From: Clostridia bacterium
GTDB taxonomy: Bacteria; Bacillota; Clostridia; Oscillospirales; CAG-272
Direction: 5' to 3'
Length of the DNA: 64,000 nucleotides
Assembly (NCBI GenBank): GCA_017466445.1
Contig: JAFTUC010000021.1
Span: forward strand, 109,374 to 173,373
Both the position numbers and the translations under genes were made by a program. The notes under the pieces are model-generated. The model was not told where the DNA came from, did not search any database, and was given only the letters and a program-made list of their open reading frames with translations. Of the stretch, positions 7,867 through 16,341 are shown in pieces (the first letter of the stretch is position 1; each line of letters begins with the position of its first letter).

Positions 7867-8700
7867 ATGGCAGAAACGAGCCTTTATTTGCAAACCGAAA
7901 CGAGTCCGTTCATGATGTCGATAGTGCTCGTGACGAGTAAAAACAGAACGGTGGTGATAGACGGAGGACGTCCCGAGGATATGCCTCTTTTGCGTGAGAT
8001 CGTTGGAGACAGAGAGATCGGAGCGTGGATACTCACTCATCCGCATTTAGACCACATTTCGGGCTTTACCGATCTTGTTCTCAAGGGGGATCCCGAGCTT
8101 GTGCCGAAGAGAATATACTATAATTTTCCGCCGCTTGAATTTGTGGAAAAATATGAGGCGGACGAGGCGCATACTCTGAGGGAGTTTCTTGAGATCGAGG
8201 AGATGATATCTGATAGGACGGTCATAGTTAAGGAGGGCGATAGCTTCGATGTCGATGAGCTCAGCTTTACCGTTCTTCAGAGTTGGGATTCGGACTCTCC
8301 GATAGTTCCTTTGCGTGAGAGCGATCATAACAGTGTTGGAAACGAGAGTTCGCTGATTTTCAGGATTGATACTCCGGGCAAGAGCGTTCTGATACTCGGG
8401 GATGCGGGACCTCTTGCGGGCGACAGGCTTTTTGCAAGACATATGAACGATCTTGATGCCGATATCGTTCAGGTGGCACATCACGGACACGGAGGTGTCG
8501 GCGCAGAAATCTATATAGCAAGCGGAGCGAGCGCTTGCCTTTGGTGCTGCCCCGATTGGCTGTACGACGAGGAGGCTTACGTCATCGGAGACAGACTGTG
8601 CGGCACTGCGGTCACAAGAAGATGGTTAGAGAAGATAGGAATAAAAGAAAATTACGTTACTAAGGACGGTACGCACAAAATAGTGCTTGCTTCTGAATGA
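7867..8700 (+). CDS. MBL-fold metallo-hydrolase
   Basis: A 277-residue metallo-beta-lactamase-fold protein. THPHLDHISG at about residues 57-66 is the HxHxDH zinc motif, ILGDAG near residue 177 supplies the bridging Asp, and VAHHGHGG near 202 supplies a further His ligand. The arrangement resembles the ComEC-type hydrolase domain, but there are no membrane spans and no signal peptide, so it should be cytosolic. It starts after an AAGAGGG ribosome site and leads a three-gene operon with the GH29-like and GNAT genes (15-bp gap, then TGATG overlap). The substrate is not deducible. Confidence 0.85.
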   Translation: MAETSLYLQTETSPFMMSIVLVTSKNRTVVIDGGRPEDMPLLREIVGDREIGAWILTHPHLDHISGFTDLVLKGDPELVPKRIYYNFPPLEFVEKYEADEAHTLREFLEIEEMISDRTVIVKEGDSFDVDELSFTVLQSWDSDSPIVPLRESDHNSVGNESSLIFRIDTPGKSVLILGDAGPLAGDRLFARHMNDLDADIVQVAHHGHGGVGAEIYIASGASACLWCCPDWLYDEEAYVIGDRLCGTAVTRRWLEKIGIKENYVTKDGTHKIVLASE

Positions 8701-8715
8701 AAGGAAAAAAAGGAT

Positions 8716-9678
8716 ATGCATATAACTGACAGACTTTACAAGAAAAAATGGGGCGTGTTCAATCATTACCTCCAATATCTTCAAAACGATACCGAAAATC
8801 CACACAATCTCAAGAGAGGACACCTTAAATGGAACGAATGCATAGACTCTATCGACGTCGATCTTATAGCAAGACAGCTTCATGAGATCGGAGCGGGATA
8901 CTATTTTATCACCTTGATGCAGGGTGATCCCTGCCTTATCGCACCGAATGAGACCTTCGACCGCATCGCAGGTACATTGCCCGGGGAGGCGTGTGCAAGG
9001 CGCGACCTTGTGTCCGAGCTTTACGAGGCACTCTCTCCGTACGGGATAGATCTCTATCTTTACTATACGGGTGACGGTCCGTATAAAAATTATGATATCG
9101 GCAAAAAATTCGGATTTACCGAGCCGAGAGAGGTCGGCGTAACAGCGCAGTTCGTCGAGAAATGGGCGGCGGTGCTTGAGGAATATGCCGTCAGATATGG
9201 GGATAAGGTTTGCGGATGGTGGATCGACGGATGCTACCGTGACTTCTTAAAATATACGGACGAGCTGCTCACTCCCTACTACGATGCGTGCAAGAAGGGT
9301 AACCCGAACGCTATCGTCTCGATGAATGACGGAGTCTTTGCCGATTATAAAAAGAATTACGTAAACGAGGATTTTGTGTGCGGAGAATTCAATGATTTTA
9401 CGGAGATCCCGCCATCCCGATTTGTTGACGGAGCGCAGACCTTTATGCTTGCACCCCTCGGACTTCCGTGTCCGGGAAAGGAAATGTACGGAGGTTGGGG
9501 TCGCTATGGAGTTAAGCACAACGGAGCGTATATGGCTGATTTTGTAAAGAAAGTAAATGCCGTAGGCGGTGTCGTGACCGTTGATATAGCGGTAAATATG
9601 GACGGCAGCTTCGATAAAGAGCAGATAAAGGTTCTTGCCGAAATGAACAGGATACTGATGGAGGGAAGAGACGCGTGA
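8716..9678 (+). CDS. GH29-like (alpha-L-fucosidase-related) glycoside hydrolase
   Basis: A 320-residue TIM-barrel protein resembling a trimmed alpha-L-fucosidase catalytic domain. The N-terminal KWGVFNHYLQYL corresponds to the family's KFGIFIHW segment. IDLYLYYTGDG lies at the mid-barrel strand, and CGWWIDGCYRDF places Asp171 at the position of the retaining GH29 nucleophile (WFDG in classical members). A C-terminal GGVVTVDIAVNMDGSF matches the family's last strand (LLLNvgPmaDG). It lacks a signal peptide and the C-terminal beta-sandwich, so it would act on a small imported glycoside. The GNAT gene downstream starts inside its stop codon. True substrate specificity is uncertain because these short GH29 relatives are poorly characterised. 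Confidence 0.7.
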   Translation: MHITDRLYKKKWGVFNHYLQYLQNDTENPHNLKRGHLKWNECIDSIDVDLIARQLHEIGAGYYFITLMQGDPCLIAPNETFDRIAGTLPGEACARRDLVSELYEALSPYGIDLYLYYTGDGPYKNYDIGKKFGFTEPREVGVTAQFVEKWAAVLEEYAVRYGDKVCGWWIDGCYRDFLKYTDELLTPYYDACKKGNPNAIVSMNDGVFADYKKNYVNEDFVCGEFNDFTEIPPSRFVDGAQTFMLAPLGLPCPGKEMYGGWGRYGVKHNGAYMADFVKKVNAVGGVVTVDIAVNMDGSFDKEQIKVLAEMNRILMEGRDA

Positions 9679-10817
9679 TGCAGGATAAAAATATCACAGT
9701 AGGATTTGCGGAGAAATATACCCGAGATGATCTCGTCGATTTTCTTAACTATGTTTTTGGCTTCAACGGACGTGATACCGATTTTGTAAATCTTTTGCCG
9801 AAGATTTATAAAGAAAAATACGAGCCGTGTAAAAAGAATTACATAATCGAGGAGGACGGACGCATCAGGGCGGCTGTCGGTTCGTTCAAGCGGGATATGG
9901 ACGTCCTCGGTGAAAGGCTTTCCGTGTGCGGTATAGGAAACGTTGCCGTACATCCGAGATCAAGATCGAGCGGGTATATGAAGATCCTTATGAAGAAGGC
10001 AATAGACGATATGATATCGGGCGGAGCGGATATTGCCGATCTCGGCGGACTTCGCCATAGATACGGATATTTTTCGTATGAGCTTGCAGGTATGAAATAC
10101 AGCTTCGAGATTGATGGGACTTGTATTAGGCACTGCTTTGGTGGCAGTGAATTTAAAAAGCTTGATTTTATCGGTGTGGAAGAGGACTCGGTCTTTAAGG
10201 ACGAGATAGTCTCGCTTCATGCGAAAAAGCCGCTTCATTTTATAAGGAATGCGGAGGACTTTGTTGACATCGCACATTCCTGGGGAAGAGAACTTTTTGC
10301 GATAGTAGACGGAGATCGATTTGTCGGCTATTTTATCGGAGAACTCGATGAGCTGACACTCGTTTCCGAGAGCGATCTTTATTGCGTAGTCCGAAATTAT
10401 ATCGAGCGCTTCGGAAATGTCACGCTTTTTGTTCCGACCCATGAAATGGAAAGAGCCTCCGCGCTCTTTAAGATCTGTGCGGAATGTAAAACGGTCGGAG
10501 ATCAAAATTATTCGATCCTGAATTACAGAAGGACGCTCTCTGCCTTTATGAAGCTCAAGGCTTCCGTGTGTCCTATGATAGACGGATCCCTTGTTGTTGA
10601 AATAAACGGAGTCGCCGGAAAAGAAAATCTTAAGATACATGTGCTTGACGGGAAAACACAGGTCGTGCCTACGGACGATCTGCCTGATGTCGTGCTCGAG
10701 CATAAGCAGGCGGTGTCCTTTTTCTTTTCCGCTTTTTCTCCGGAACGTGAGATCGATCCGCTCGCCAGAGCATGGTTTCCGCTTCCTCTGTGTATCCCTA
10801 CGGCGGATCACGTATGA
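9678..10817 (+). CDS. GNAT-family N-acetyltransferase, Eis-like architecture
   Basis: About 379 residues from the ATG at 9678, which overlaps the upstream stop in a TGATG arrangement that implies translational coupling; a GTG lies one codon earlier. The N-terminal ~150 residues are a GNAT acetyl-CoA domain with the pyrophosphate-binding V(A)VHPRSRSSGYMKILMKKA motif. A second GNAT-like part follows, and the last ~100 residues resemble the SCP2-like domain of Eis proteins (SLVVEINGVAGKENLKIHVLDG). Such proteins acetylate amines. Its partner genes suggest an amino-sugar or amine made by the MBL and GH29-like enzymes, but that is inference. Confidence 0.8.
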   Translation: MQDKNITVGFAEKYTRDDLVDFLNYVFGFNGRDTDFVNLLPKIYKEKYEPCKKNYIIEEDGRIRAAVGSFKRDMDVLGERLSVCGIGNVAVHPRSRSSGYMKILMKKAIDDMISGGADIADLGGLRHRYGYFSYELAGMKYSFEIDGTCIRHCFGGSEFKKLDFIGVEEDSVFKDEIVSLHAKKPLHFIRNAEDFVDIAHSWGRELFAIVDGDRFVGYFIGELDELTLVSESDLYCVVRNYIERFGNVTLFVPTHEMERASALFKICAECKTVGDQNYSILNYRRTLSAFMKLKASVCPMIDGSLVVEINGVAGKENLKIHVLDGKTQVVPTDDLPDVVLEHKQAVSFFFSAFSPEREIDPLARAWFPLPLCIPTADHV

Positions 10818-10820
10818 TAA

Positions 10821-10855
10821 AAAACGCATCCTCGGTATCACCGAAGATGCGTTTT
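10821..10855 (+). terminator. Terminator of the MBL/GH29-like/GNAT operon
   Basis: A 15-bp stem with one mismatch (AAAACGCATCCTCGG against CCGAAGATGCGTTTT), a 5-base loop and a T run, starting 3 bases after the GNAT stop. Confidence 0.9.
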
Positions 10856-10954
10856 TCTTTGGGAAAAGATTAAATCGTGCTTTGTTTGATAAGGTATGAC
10901 GCAAAAAAATCGAAAAAAGAGCAATATTGTACATAAAAAGGGCAATATAGTTGT

Positions 10955-10982
10955 TTGCAATTCTTTACATGTGTGTTATAAT
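10955..10982 (+). promoter_or_regulatory. Promoter of the 15-gene operon
   Basis: TTGCAA (10955-10960) and TATAAT (10977-10982) are 16 bp apart. Two GCAATAT motifs (10921 and 10942) lie just upstream in A-rich DNA and might be regulator sites. It is the only clear promoter before the genes from 11053 to 25448. Confidence 0.65.
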
Positions 10983-11052
10983 GTAGTTGTAACAGTGTGC
11001 TTTTTTCGGCATATGAAAATTTAAAATCTACATACTTATGGAGGTAAGTAAA

Positions 11053-11958
11053 ATGGATGTCATCAAGAAGATCGATATTCACGCTCACGTAACGCCCAAC
11101 AAGGACCTTGTCCCCCCGAATATGTTCACGAAATATCCGATGGTGGACGATACCGATCTTATCGGATTTTACGATAAGCTCAATATTGAAAAGGGAGTCC
11201 TTCTTCCGCTCGTTTCTCCCGAATTTCATTTCTTTGTGTGCACAAGCCAGGAAGCAAAGCTTATGACCGATAAGCATCCCGACAGATTTATCTGGTTCTG
11301 CAATATCGACCCCAGAAACTGCGGACACGATCCCAAGGCTGATCTTTCCAAGCTTCTTATGTTCTATAAAAATCTCGGAGCGAAGGGCGTAGGCGAGCTT
11401 ACCGCACAGCTTCCGATCGACGATCCTCTTATGGATAACCTTTTCTATCACTGCGCACAGTGCGATATGCCCGTGACTATCCACGTTGCACCTATGAACG
11501 CACCCTTCGGATACTACGGAATCAAGGACGACGTCGGACTTCCGAGACTCGAAAAAATGCTCAAGAAGCACGAAAATCTTAAGATATTCGGACATTCGCA
11601 GCTTTTCTGGGCAGAAATGTCTGCTGACGTTACCGAGGAGAACCGCACAGGATATCCTACCGGTAAGGTCACCGAGGGAAGGATCGCAAAGCTCCTTCGC
11701 GAGTACCCCAACCTTTACTGCGACGTATCCGCAAACAGCGGAATGAACGCATTTATGCGTGATCCCGATTACGCCGCAAGATTCTTCGAGGAGTTCTCCG
11801 ACAGAGTTATGTACGGATGCGATATCTGCGCTACCTATAATACACATCCGTTCGAGTTCGACGTATGGCTCGAAAAATTCCGCGAGGATAAGATGATAAG
11901 TGAGGAGAACTATTATAAGTTCGTTCGCGGAAACGCTGAAAGACTTCTCGGACTCTGA
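11053..11958 (+). CDS. Amidohydrolase-family TIM-barrel protein, copy 1
   Basis: A 301-residue metal-dependent hydrolase or decarboxylase of the Amidohydro_2 type. The start is the ATG at 11053 because GGAGGT lies 7 bases before it; the ATG at 11038 overlaps that site. Metal-binding features are DIHAH at the N-terminus, VTIHVAP in the middle strand, FGHSQLF (His), and the last-strand Asp in MYGCDICATYNTHP. The protein is closely similar to the next gene along its whole length, and the two differ most in the first 40 residues and in the active-site loop after the last Asp. It is the first gene of the large operon. The reaction is unknown; relatives hydrolyse C-N bonds or lactones, or decarboxylate. 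Confidence 0.85.
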   Translation: MDVIKKIDIHAHVTPNKDLVPPNMFTKYPMVDDTDLIGFYDKLNIEKGVLLPLVSPEFHFFVCTSQEAKLMTDKHPDRFIWFCNIDPRNCGHDPKADLSKLLMFYKNLGAKGVGELTAQLPIDDPLMDNLFYHCAQCDMPVTIHVAPMNAPFGYYGIKDDVGLPRLEKMLKKHENLKIFGHSQLFWAEMSADVTEENRTGYPTGKVTEGRIAKLLREYPNLYCDVSANSGMNAFMRDPDYAARFFEEFSDRVMYGCDICATYNTHPFEFDVWLEKFREDKMISEENYYKFVRGNAERLLGL

Positions 11959-11970
11959 TATCGGTAAGAT

Positions 11971-12882
11971 ATGAACAGTATAAAGAAGATCGATATACAT
12001 TCGCATATCTTTCTGCATAAGAAATACACACCGCCGTCATCCTTTTCGTCCTGCCATACGGCACTCAGTCCTACAGAGCTTATAGAGTTTTATGACAGGA
12101 TCAATATCGAAAAGGGAGTGCTCCTTCCGAGCGTGTCCCCCGAGTGGATGTTTGCGCTCTCGACAAGCGAGGACGCAAAGGAAGCTACCGAGCTGTATCC
12201 CGACCGCTTTTTGTGGTTCTGCAGTCTCGATCCGAGAGGCGCCGGAAACTCACCCGATGCCGATTGGTCGAAGGTGATAGGCTTCTATAAGGAGCTCGGA
12301 GCAAAGGGTGTAGGAGAGCTTTACGCTCAGCTTCCCTTCGACGATCCTCTTATGGATAACCTTTTCTATCACTGCGCCGAGTGCGATATGCCCGTAACCA
12401 TACATATCGCCCCCACGGACACCGTTTACGGATATTACGGTATCATGGATGACGCGGGACTTCCGAGACTTGAAAAAATGCTCAAAAAGCATGAAAAGCT
12501 TAAGATCCTCGGACATTCTCAGCTGTTCTGGGCGGAAATATCGGATAACGGACAAAGCGACGTAAGAGTCGATTTTCCAACCGGAAGGATAGAAAAAGAG
12601 GGAAGGCTTGCCTCTCTTATGAGAGAATATCCGAATCTTTACTGCGACGTGTCTGCAAACAGCGGCGCAAATGCGTTTATGCGAGATCCGGACTACGCCG
12701 CAAGATTTGTAGAGGAATTCTCGGATAGGATCCTGTACGGTACCGATTACGGTAATCCCTATAGCCGCTTCCCGTTTGAATTCGATGCATGGCTCGAAAG
12801 ATTCCGCGAGGATAGGATGATAAGCGAAGATAACTATTATAAGTTCGTTCGCGGAAACGCCGAAAAACTTCTCGGACTCTAA
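11971..12882 (+). CDS. Amidohydrolase-family TIM-barrel protein, copy 2
   Basis: A 303-residue paralogue of the preceding gene, starting 12 bp after it, a clear tandem duplication. It keeps DIHSH, VTIHIAP, LGHSQLF and the Asp of LYGTDYGNPYSRFP, and so has the same metal site with a more canonical GTD motif than copy 1. Blocks such as DDPLMDNLFYHCAECDMP and PNLYCDVSANSG are nearly identical in both. The divergent loop after the last Asp (TDYGNPYSRF here, CDICATYNTH in copy 1) lies where substrate would be recognised, so the copies may act on two related compounds or on two steps. Confidence 0.85.
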   Translation: MNSIKKIDIHSHIFLHKKYTPPSSFSSCHTALSPTELIEFYDRINIEKGVLLPSVSPEWMFALSTSEDAKEATELYPDRFLWFCSLDPRGAGNSPDADWSKVIGFYKELGAKGVGELYAQLPFDDPLMDNLFYHCAECDMPVTIHIAPTDTVYGYYGIMDDAGLPRLEKMLKKHEKLKILGHSQLFWAEISDNGQSDVRVDFPTGRIEKEGRLASLMREYPNLYCDVSANSGANAFMRDPDYAARFVEEFSDRILYGTDYGNPYSRFPFEFDAWLERFREDRMISEDNYYKFVRGNAEKLLGL

Positions 12883-12896
12883 AAGGGGTAAAAATT

Positions 12897-14108
12897 ATGG
12901 AACACATAAAAGTGTATGGCCTTGATGGGAATTCGTGTGTAAGAGCTTACGATTTCCTTTCTGATGCCGATTCTGACAGCGACGCTATAGAAAAGGCAAT
13001 AGAATACGCAAGGGAGAAAAATATAGCATCAGTCCTGATCGATAAAAAGGACTATATGCTCGATCGCGCTATACTTTTCTATTCGGATATGACGATCACC
13101 GTCGACGGCGTGACTCTTAAGCTTAAGGACGGGGTTTTCGATAATGTTTTCCGATCGGCGGGTCTTGTGGTCGATCCCGCGGAGCCGTTCGGATATCCTA
13201 CCGATATAAAGCTTACTGAAAACGTAAGGATCATCGGCAAAAACGGCGCGCGTATCGAGGGACCCGATAAGCAGAGCAGTCTTAACTACTGTACAGGAGA
13301 GGTCGAGGAAACGCTCGGAGATATCTGGGGATGGCGTACCTTTATGGTGCTGATCACCCGATGCGAGGACTTTGAGCTTGGAGGATTTTTCATCACAAAG
13401 ACGAGAAACTGGGCGGTGTCGGTAGAGCGCTCGAAGAACGGAAGCATTCACGATATCGAATTTTATACGAGTTGTGTGAACGGTGACGGTATAAATCTCA
13501 GAAACGGATGCCGAAATATAAGCATAAAAAATATTTCGGGAACTACGACCGATGATCTTATAGCACTGAATAACGGATCTGTTTTTCAAAAGTATCCGGT
13601 TGTGGCATGGAAGACCTACCTCTATCCGCTCGTCCCATCCAATTTTATGATGCCGAGCGAAGATCCGGGCGACGGAGATATTTCGGATATACGTATCGAA
13701 AATGTCTGCCTGAAGCCTGTCAGATTCGTGCAGGCGGTCGCCCTTCTCGCGCGAAACGGAAATAAGATACGAAATATCAAAATAAGGGGAGTATACGAAC
13801 AGGATAATCTCGAGAGCCCCGTACACGCTAATCTGATAGGCGCTTACTACCAAGAAAATTACGGTACGCTGAACAGTGAGGTGTCTATGTTTGATATCGA
13901 TATCAATACAGTCGTTTCGTGTAAGTTTGAATATCCTGTCCTCTTTAGAGAGCACGTTTCGGGACTTAAGGTACGTAACGTGACTCAAAAGGCAGAAAGC
14001 GGCGTCGTCGTTATGGCGCACGATGACGATGAAATTGAGATCGAAAGCTGCTGCGCTGTGTCCGGAAGGATACGCGACAGCTTGGAAAACTGGAAAAGAC
14101 CGTATTAA
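12897..14108 (+). CDS. GH28-like right-handed beta-helix protein
   Basis: A 403-residue protein with a pectate-lyase/polygalacturonase-type beta-helix fold. The N-terminal Asp-rich stretch SDSDAIEKAIEYAREK resembles the start of GH28 and pectate-lyase-superfamily enzymes. The middle repeats NISIKNISGTT and DIRIENVCLK are typical helix coils. Two aspartate motifs survive in modified form: NGDGINL corresponds to NTDG and TTDDLIALNNG to the GDDCIALKSG segment, so the catalytic aspartates appear to be retained. There is no signal peptide, so a polymer substrate is unlikely; a short imported uronide or similar glycoside is more plausible. An AGGGG ribosome site precedes the ATG. Confidence 0.75.
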   Translation: MEHIKVYGLDGNSCVRAYDFLSDADSDSDAIEKAIEYAREKNIASVLIDKKDYMLDRAILFYSDMTITVDGVTLKLKDGVFDNVFRSAGLVVDPAEPFGYPTDIKLTENVRIIGKNGARIEGPDKQSSLNYCTGEVEETLGDIWGWRTFMVLITRCEDFELGGFFITKTRNWAVSVERSKNGSIHDIEFYTSCVNGDGINLRNGCRNISIKNISGTTTDDLIALNNGSVFQKYPVVAWKTYLYPLVPSNFMMPSEDPGDGDISDIRIENVCLKPVRFVQAVALLARNGNKIRNIKIRGVYEQDNLESPVHANLIGAYYQENYGTLNSEVSMFDIDINTVVSCKFEYPVLFREHVSGLKVRNVTQKAESGVVVMAHDDDEIEIESCCAVSGRIRDSLENWKRPY

Positions 14109-14152
14109 ACTTAAATAAAAAATAAAACGAAGCATAAAGGAGAAAAATTACT

Positions 14153-15505
14153 ATGGCAAAGCTTGCATTACTCGGTGGAGAGCCTATTATAAAGGAGGGC
14201 GCTCCCGAAGATCTTTTTAAATGGCCGCTTATTTCCAAGGAAGATGAGGAGGCGGTAATGGATATCGTGAGAAATAACAATTTCTCGGGAACCGATATCA
14301 CCACGAAATTCCAGGATGAATTCGCAGCATGGCAGGGCAGAAAGTATGCTATCGGCTATACTAACGGAACTATGTCGCTTACCGCGGCTATGTTCGCTAT
14401 CGGACTCGGTGTCGGAGATGAGATCATCTGCCCCACCAAGACCTATTGGGGAAGCGTATCGCAGGCTATGAACTTCGGTGCGTCCGCAGTATTCTGTAAC
14501 ATCAACGACGATCTTGTTCTCGATCCGAGCGATCTTGAAAGATGCATAACCCCCAAGACCAAGGCTATTATGGTAGTGCACTATTTCGGACATCCCTGCG
14601 ATATGGATCCGATCATGGAGATCGCAAATAAGCACAACCTCTACGTTATCGAGGACGTTTCCCACGCACACGGTGCTACATATAAGGGCAAGAAGGTCGG
14701 AAACTTCGGACACGTAGCGGCAATGTCTATGATGAGCTGGAAGGTATTTGCGGCAGGCGAAATGGGTATGCTCGTAACCGATGACAGAAAGATCTACGAA
14801 AGAGCAATGGCATTCGGTCATTATGAAAGAAATAACGGAAACTTTATTCAGGAGTCCGATGAGCTTAAGTCTTATTTCCATATCGCTCTCGGCGGCGTAA
14901 AGGGAAGAGTAAATCAGGTAAGCGCAGCTCTCGGACGCGGTCAGCTCAAGCACTTTGACGAGCGTTGCGTTGAGATCAGAAAGGCTATGAACTATTTCTA
15001 CGATCAGCTTGAGGGACTTCCCGGAATACGTCCTATCCGTACCAATGAGGCAGAGGGAACGACTATGGGCGGATTCTACAATCCTACCTGCGCATATTAT
15101 CCCGATCAGCTCGGCGGACTTTCCGCAAAGCGCTTCGCACAGGCTGTTACCGCAGAATTCAACGGACATTTCGGATGCTGGGAGGGCGGAAACTTCTGCC
15201 TGCATACCCACAACTTCTTTAAGACCTTTGACCTTCTCAATGCAGGAAAGCCCGGACGTATCGTCTTTGCAGACCGTGACGTACGTGACGACGATAAGTA
15301 CTTAAAGCCCTCTGAGGAAAAGTACTGCATCGGTATGCCCTGGTTCAAGAAGTTTGATAAGGAATGGATCGAGGCTTATGCTTCCGTTTACAAAAAGGTT
15401 GTCGAGAACTACACCGAGCTTATCGAAGGAGACACCGATAAGTCTCAGGGCGGTAGATGGCATGGATCTGAAAACGCCGCAGATCAGCAGAAGGAAGATA
15501 AATAA
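14153..15505 (+). CDS. DegT/DnrJ/EryC1/StrS-family aminotransferase
   Basis: A 450-residue PLP-dependent aminotransferase of the sugar-aminotransferase type. The N-terminal GTDITTKFQDEFAAWQGRKYAIGYTNGTMSL matches the family's substrate and PLP region. EDVSHAHGATYKGKKVGNFG contains the Asp that binds the PLP ring nitrogen, and MSMMSWKVFAAGEMGML contains the lysine expected to bind PLP (normally in a TKNLTAGEGG context). A C-terminal extension of about 25 polar residues is present. In biosynthesis these enzymes add an amino group to a keto-sugar; in a degradative operon with three Gfo/Idh dehydrogenases the reverse, removal of an amino group, is possible. A GGAGAAAAA site precedes the ATG. Confidence 0.88.
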   Translation: MAKLALLGGEPIIKEGAPEDLFKWPLISKEDEEAVMDIVRNNNFSGTDITTKFQDEFAAWQGRKYAIGYTNGTMSLTAAMFAIGLGVGDEIICPTKTYWGSVSQAMNFGASAVFCNINDDLVLDPSDLERCITPKTKAIMVVHYFGHPCDMDPIMEIANKHNLYVIEDVSHAHGATYKGKKVGNFGHVAAMSMMSWKVFAAGEMGMLVTDDRKIYERAMAFGHYERNNGNFIQESDELKSYFHIALGGVKGRVNQVSAALGRGQLKHFDERCVEIRKAMNYFYDQLEGLPGIRPIRTNEAEGTTMGGFYNPTCAYYPDQLGGLSAKRFAQAVTAEFNGHFGCWEGGNFCLHTHNFFKTFDLLNAGKPGRIVFADRDVRDDDKYLKPSEEKYCIGMPWFKKFDKEWIEAYASVYKKVVENYTELIEGDTDKSQGGRWHGSENAADQQKEDK

Positions 15506-15526
15506 GTATAAATTTCGAGGCGTAAA

Positions 15527-16312
15527 ATGAATGTTTTTGTACTTACCGATATGGAGGGTATTAGCGGAATATCCGATATATCAATGGTGATGAACGTCGG
15601 AACTCACGAGCATTATAAAGGACTTAAACGTCTCATGGCAGATACGAATGCGGCGGTCGCCGCCGCATTCGATGCCGGAGCAGAAAAGGTCTACGTTGCA
15701 GACGGTCACGGAGGAGGAAGGAATTTTATTGAAGGCGAGCTTGATCCTCGCGCGATTCAGGTGCGGACGAAGGATATGCCGCAAATGATAAAGGATGTGC
15801 AGGCGGTAGTTGCTATCGGAATGCACGCAATGGCGGGAACCATGAACGCTTTCCTCGATCATACTCAGTGGTCACTTGGAATGCATCACTATCTGTATAA
15901 CGGTCAGCGTATAGGTGAGCTTATGCAGATGGCGGCGTTTGCGGGATATTTTGACGTTCCGATCGTCGCGCTTACCGGAGACAGAGCCGTGTGCGCTGAG
16001 GCTAAACGCTTCCTCGGGGACGGTCTCCCTACTGCCTGCCTTAAAGAGGCAAAAGAAAGAAACGTTTGTACCTGTATGCCTTCTGCGGATGCGGAAAGGC
16101 TTGTCTATGAGACCGTGAAGAAGGGTGTTTCGGAGTACGAAAGATTTTCACCCCTAAAGGTCTCGCTTCCTCTTGAGATAACGGTAGAATTCAACCGTTC
16201 GGATTATTGTGACGATGCTATGAGAGGACGCTCCGATATAGAAAGACTCGATGCGTATACTCTTCGCAGTGTGAAAAGCGAAATTGTCGATTATTACAGT
16301 GTACTTCTTTAA
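15527..16312 (+). CDS. M55 D-aminopeptidase (DppA-like), copy 1
   Basis: A 261-residue zinc peptidase of family M55; the type member, Bacillus DppA, releases D-alanine from D-Ala peptides as a decamer. Metal ligands are visible: LTDMEGISG (Asp8 and Glu10), ADGHGGGRNF (His), IGMHAMAGTMNAFLDHT (His residues), and GELMQMAAFAGYFDVPIVALTGD around the remaining Glu. The family C-terminus (ITVEFNRSDYCDDA) is intact. No signal peptide. A second M55 gene follows 29 bp downstream. In this operon they could trim D-amino-acid or amide-linked residues from an imported glycopeptide or muropeptide. Confidence 0.9.
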   Translation: MNVFVLTDMEGISGISDISMVMNVGTHEHYKGLKRLMADTNAAVAAAFDAGAEKVYVADGHGGGRNFIEGELDPRAIQVRTKDMPQMIKDVQAVVAIGMHAMAGTMNAFLDHTQWSLGMHHYLYNGQRIGELMQMAAFAGYFDVPIVALTGDRAVCAEAKRFLGDGLPTACLKEAKERNVCTCMPSADAERLVYETVKKGVSEYERFSPLKVSLPLEITVEFNRSDYCDDAMRGRSDIERLDAYTLRSVKSEIVDYYSVLL

Positions 16313-16341
16313 TTTTGTAATTTCAATAGGAGAAATCAGTT

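Noticed and set aside
10870-12018. A 382-codon minus-strand frame opposite the first amidohydrolase gene
   Set aside because: No family features and no ribosome site. The plus-strand frame has metal motifs and a paralogue next door.
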